Assembly: GCA_013298375.1 (NCBI GenBank)
Contig: JAAFHM010000017.1
Coordinates: 1 to 22,874 of the forward strand
DNA: 22,874 bases
Source of the DNA: Ignavibacteria bacterium
GTDB taxonomy: Bacteria; Bacteroidota; Ignavibacteria; Kapaibacteriales; UBA4661
Direction of reading: 5' to 3'
Each line of letters begins with the position of its first letter. Position 1 is the first letter of the stretch. Under the pieces are notes generated by a model, which was not told the DNA's origin, made no database searches, and saw nothing but the letters and a program-made list of their open reading frames with translations. Made by a program: the position numbers and the translations under genes. Positions 21,433 to 22,874 of this stretch are shown here, one piece after another.

Positions 21433-22874
21433 TTATTGAGCAAGACTGTAATTGATTAACGCTGTTCGGATTGCATTGGCAAGTGCTTGTGTTGATGCCG
21501 CGTCTGTCGCTGCTGGGGGCAACGTCTGTTTGAATTGCGCCGCGCCGCCAAAAAATGATATTTTCGAGTTCATGTCGCCTAAAACATAAGCCCGTGTTTC
21601 TGATGCCAACGAAGGGTGTATCGCAAAGCCCGTTTCCGGTATAAGGAATATTCGATTGGCTCGTAAATACAGCTCTGGAAACTGGACGGCGAAACTACTT
21701 GGTCCTCCCATTCCGGTACTTGTTATCCCAAGATAGCCACCCGACGTGCGAATATTAACGCCGAAAGTGCTGCTAAGAACGGGATTGACCTCAAGAATAT
21801 TCGTACTTTCCCAGCCTGTGCCGTTGTGCCGCATGGTGTTGTTGATTGAACCGCTCGGCAGCCCACCCGACGCATTGATAGTAATATCCGCAGTATTCGC
21901 GCTTGGCGCAGAACCATTCAGTGTTACGCCCGTTCCCGCACGAAGGCGGAAAATACGGGTATTCGATGACACCATACTTGCGCCCGGGTCGCCCGGATTG
22001 GCAAAACTCGATACCGATATGCCAAGTAATGGCAGCAAGTCCACAGTTTGCGAGCTTTGCGAGGTCATTATCCCGCCGCTATGCGCCGTCGAGGGCAACG
22101 TCAAGATTCCGGTGCTGTAATTCACCGATGGCGTAAACGAGCCACTAAAACCCAGCGGCGTAATAACCACACTTCCTATAGTCGGCGAAACCGACAGCAC
22201 AGAACTCATACCCGATGTGACGCTTGTCACCGCGCCGCCTCCACTTACACTTGGCGTAGCCCACTGCCCGTTGCCATTCAAAAACTGCGTGGAAATTCCG
22301 CTCCAAGCGGGCATAGCTCCGGCATTTGCCAGCGAAGCCATCGCCAGCGAGACGGAGTTACTCGTCACACTCAGACCATTTCCCGAAAAGCCCGTCAGAG
22401 AGCCGCCGCCGCCTGTTGCATTGAATTGGAATATCCCACCGCCAAGATTGACAATGTTCATATTCGTTCCGTTAATCGCCTGTATTGCCCCCGTCGCTCC
22501 GTTGAAAGAACTTACGCCCGCAGAACCGCCGCCGATAAAAATTTCCACACCAACCCCGTTGGTAACGCTTGTTACACCGGGACCTTTGAAGTTGAGAATA
22601 AACGCCATCGGATTAACGGTAATATCCTCTTTTCTCACTTCGACGCTTGCCGCCGCTGTTCCCGACAAATCGTAGGTAACGCTGCCGATAGCGCTAGTGA
22701 TACCGCCAATGCTCGTTTGCGTTGGCAAGGTTAATTGCCGCGTCGTACTGTTCCACGACGGGGAAATTGCCCCTGTGAAACCAAGCGGCGTAACAACCAC
22801 GTTCCCCGTGTTCGGTGCAACCTGCAAAACGCTCGGCAAGCCGCTTGAGACTTGGGAAACTGCTCCACCGCCAC
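21433..22874 (-). CDS. Tail fibre-like / virion surface protein, N-terminus cut by the window edge
   Basis: At least 480 aa and open to the right edge; the first possible start, TTG at 22839, is not believed because the frame continues upstream as GGGAVSQVSSG, matching an internal repeat. The sequence is Gly/Ser/Thr/Val-rich with two copies of a module of about 70 aa, 210 aa apart. Between them are FNGATGAIQAING and the fibre-like FLNGNGQWATPS. The C-terminus (FKQTLPPAATDAASTQALANAIRTALINYSL) is a helical end of the sort seen on repetitive surface proteins of Bacteroidota phages. It lies directly upstream of the modification and packaging genes, away from the tail-tip genes. Cell adhesion is inferred. 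Confidence 0.7.
   Translation of the reverse strand, partial: GGGAVSQVSSGLPSVLQVAPNTGNVVVTPLGFTGAISPSWNSTTRQLTLPTQTSIGGITSAIGSVTYDLSGTAAASVEVRKEDITVNPMAFILNFKGPGVTSVTNGVGVEIFIGGGSAGVSSFNGATGAIQAINGTNMNIVNLGGGIFQFNATGGGGSLTGFSGNGLSVTSNSVSLAMASLANAGAMPAWSGISTQFLNGNGQWATPSVSGGGAVTSVTSGMSSVLSVSPTIGSVVITPLGFSGSFTPSVNYSTGILTLPSTAHSGGIMTSQSSQTVDLLPLLGISVSSFANPGDPGASMVSSNTRIFRLRAGTGVTLNGSAPSANTADITINASGGLPSGSINNTMRHNGTGWESTNILEVNPVLSSTFGVNIRTSGGYLGITSTGMGGPSSFAVQFPELYLRANRIFLIPETGFAIHPSLASETRAYVLGDMNSKISFFGGAAQFKQTLPPAATDAASTQALANAIRTALINYSLAQ
22030..22242 (-). repeat. Second copy of the module of about 70 aa in the fibre-like gene
   Basis: Encodes GGGAVTSVTSGMSSVLSV, then SPTIGSVVITPLGF, then SGSFTPSVNYSTGILTLP, closely resembling 22874-22660, which encodes GGGAVSQVSSGLPSVLQV, APNTGNVVVTPLGF and TGAISPSWNSTTRQLTLP. 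The copies are 630 bases apart. Further weak similarity continues after both modules, so the real repeat unit may be about 210 aa. Confidence 0.75.
22660..22874 (-). repeat. First copy of the module of about 70 aa in the fibre-like gene (cut by the edge)
   Basis: The copy runs into the window edge; its alignment with the second copy shows that the frame is coding up to base 22874. It is the main evidence that the gene begins outside the window. Confidence 0.75.

Noticed and set aside
22837..22839. Start of the fibre-like gene at 22839
   Set aside because: It is a TTG with no ribosome site, and the frame stays open to the edge with residues matching the internal repeat.
1..22874. CRISPR arrays, insertion sequences, tRNA or rRNA genes
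   Set aside because: No regularly spaced repeats, transposase motifs or complete tRNA cloverleaf were seen on either strand.

Overview
The window is most of the structural, packaging and DNA-modification block of a long-tailed dsDNA phage or prophage, probably a siphovirus. About 21.6 kb of one tightly packed, co-oriented minus-strand gene block runs from beyond the right edge down to 1269. A small plus-strand pair and a divergent control region lie at the left end. GC content is roughly half. The two divergent promoters fit the TTG-N19-TAnnTTTG pattern typical of Bacteroidota, and the fibre-like protein has a Bacteroidota-phage flavour, so a Bacteroidota or nearby host is my best guess. No integrase, lysis gene, replication gene or tRNA is visible, so prophage and lytic phage cannot be told apart.

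Reading the minus strand in its own direction (right to left): a repeat-built fibre-like protein, open at the window edge (22874-21433); a coiled-coil protein (21417-20914); a ParB/Srx-fold protein (20921-20274); a TET-associated-type glycosyltransferase (20281-19505); a TET/JBP-type 2-oxoglutarate/Fe(II) dioxygenase (19508-18651); small terminase (18654-18088); large terminase (18113-16668); portal (16668-15166); two small unknown genes; a scaffold-like protein with a membrane segment (14641-13952); major capsid protein (13916-12948); a 57-aa head-module protein; a 69-aa HTH protein; head-tail connector genes (12543-11159); major tail protein (11134-10478); tail assembly chaperone G and its -1 frameshift extension GT (10418-9649); an 1806-aa tape measure protein (9659-4239); and three tail-tip genes (4239-1269).

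The most notable content is the ParB, glycosyltransferase and TET/JBP cassette. It is joined to the terminase genes by short stop/start overlaps. It predicts that the virion DNA carries oxidised and then glycosylated 5-methylcytosine, with modification genes expressed together with packaging genes. The C5-methyltransferase that should supply the substrate is not in the window.

At the left end, a 69-aa HTH protein (459-250) is divergent from a plus-strand pair (671-907 and 967-1281). Between them lies a near-perfect 42-bp inverted repeat whose two arms each hold the -33 element of one promoter, which looks like a phage-type genetic switch. Terminators flank this region, and three copies of an 11-bp repeat lie beyond it. 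Apart from the terminators and repeats I see nothing in 1-249.
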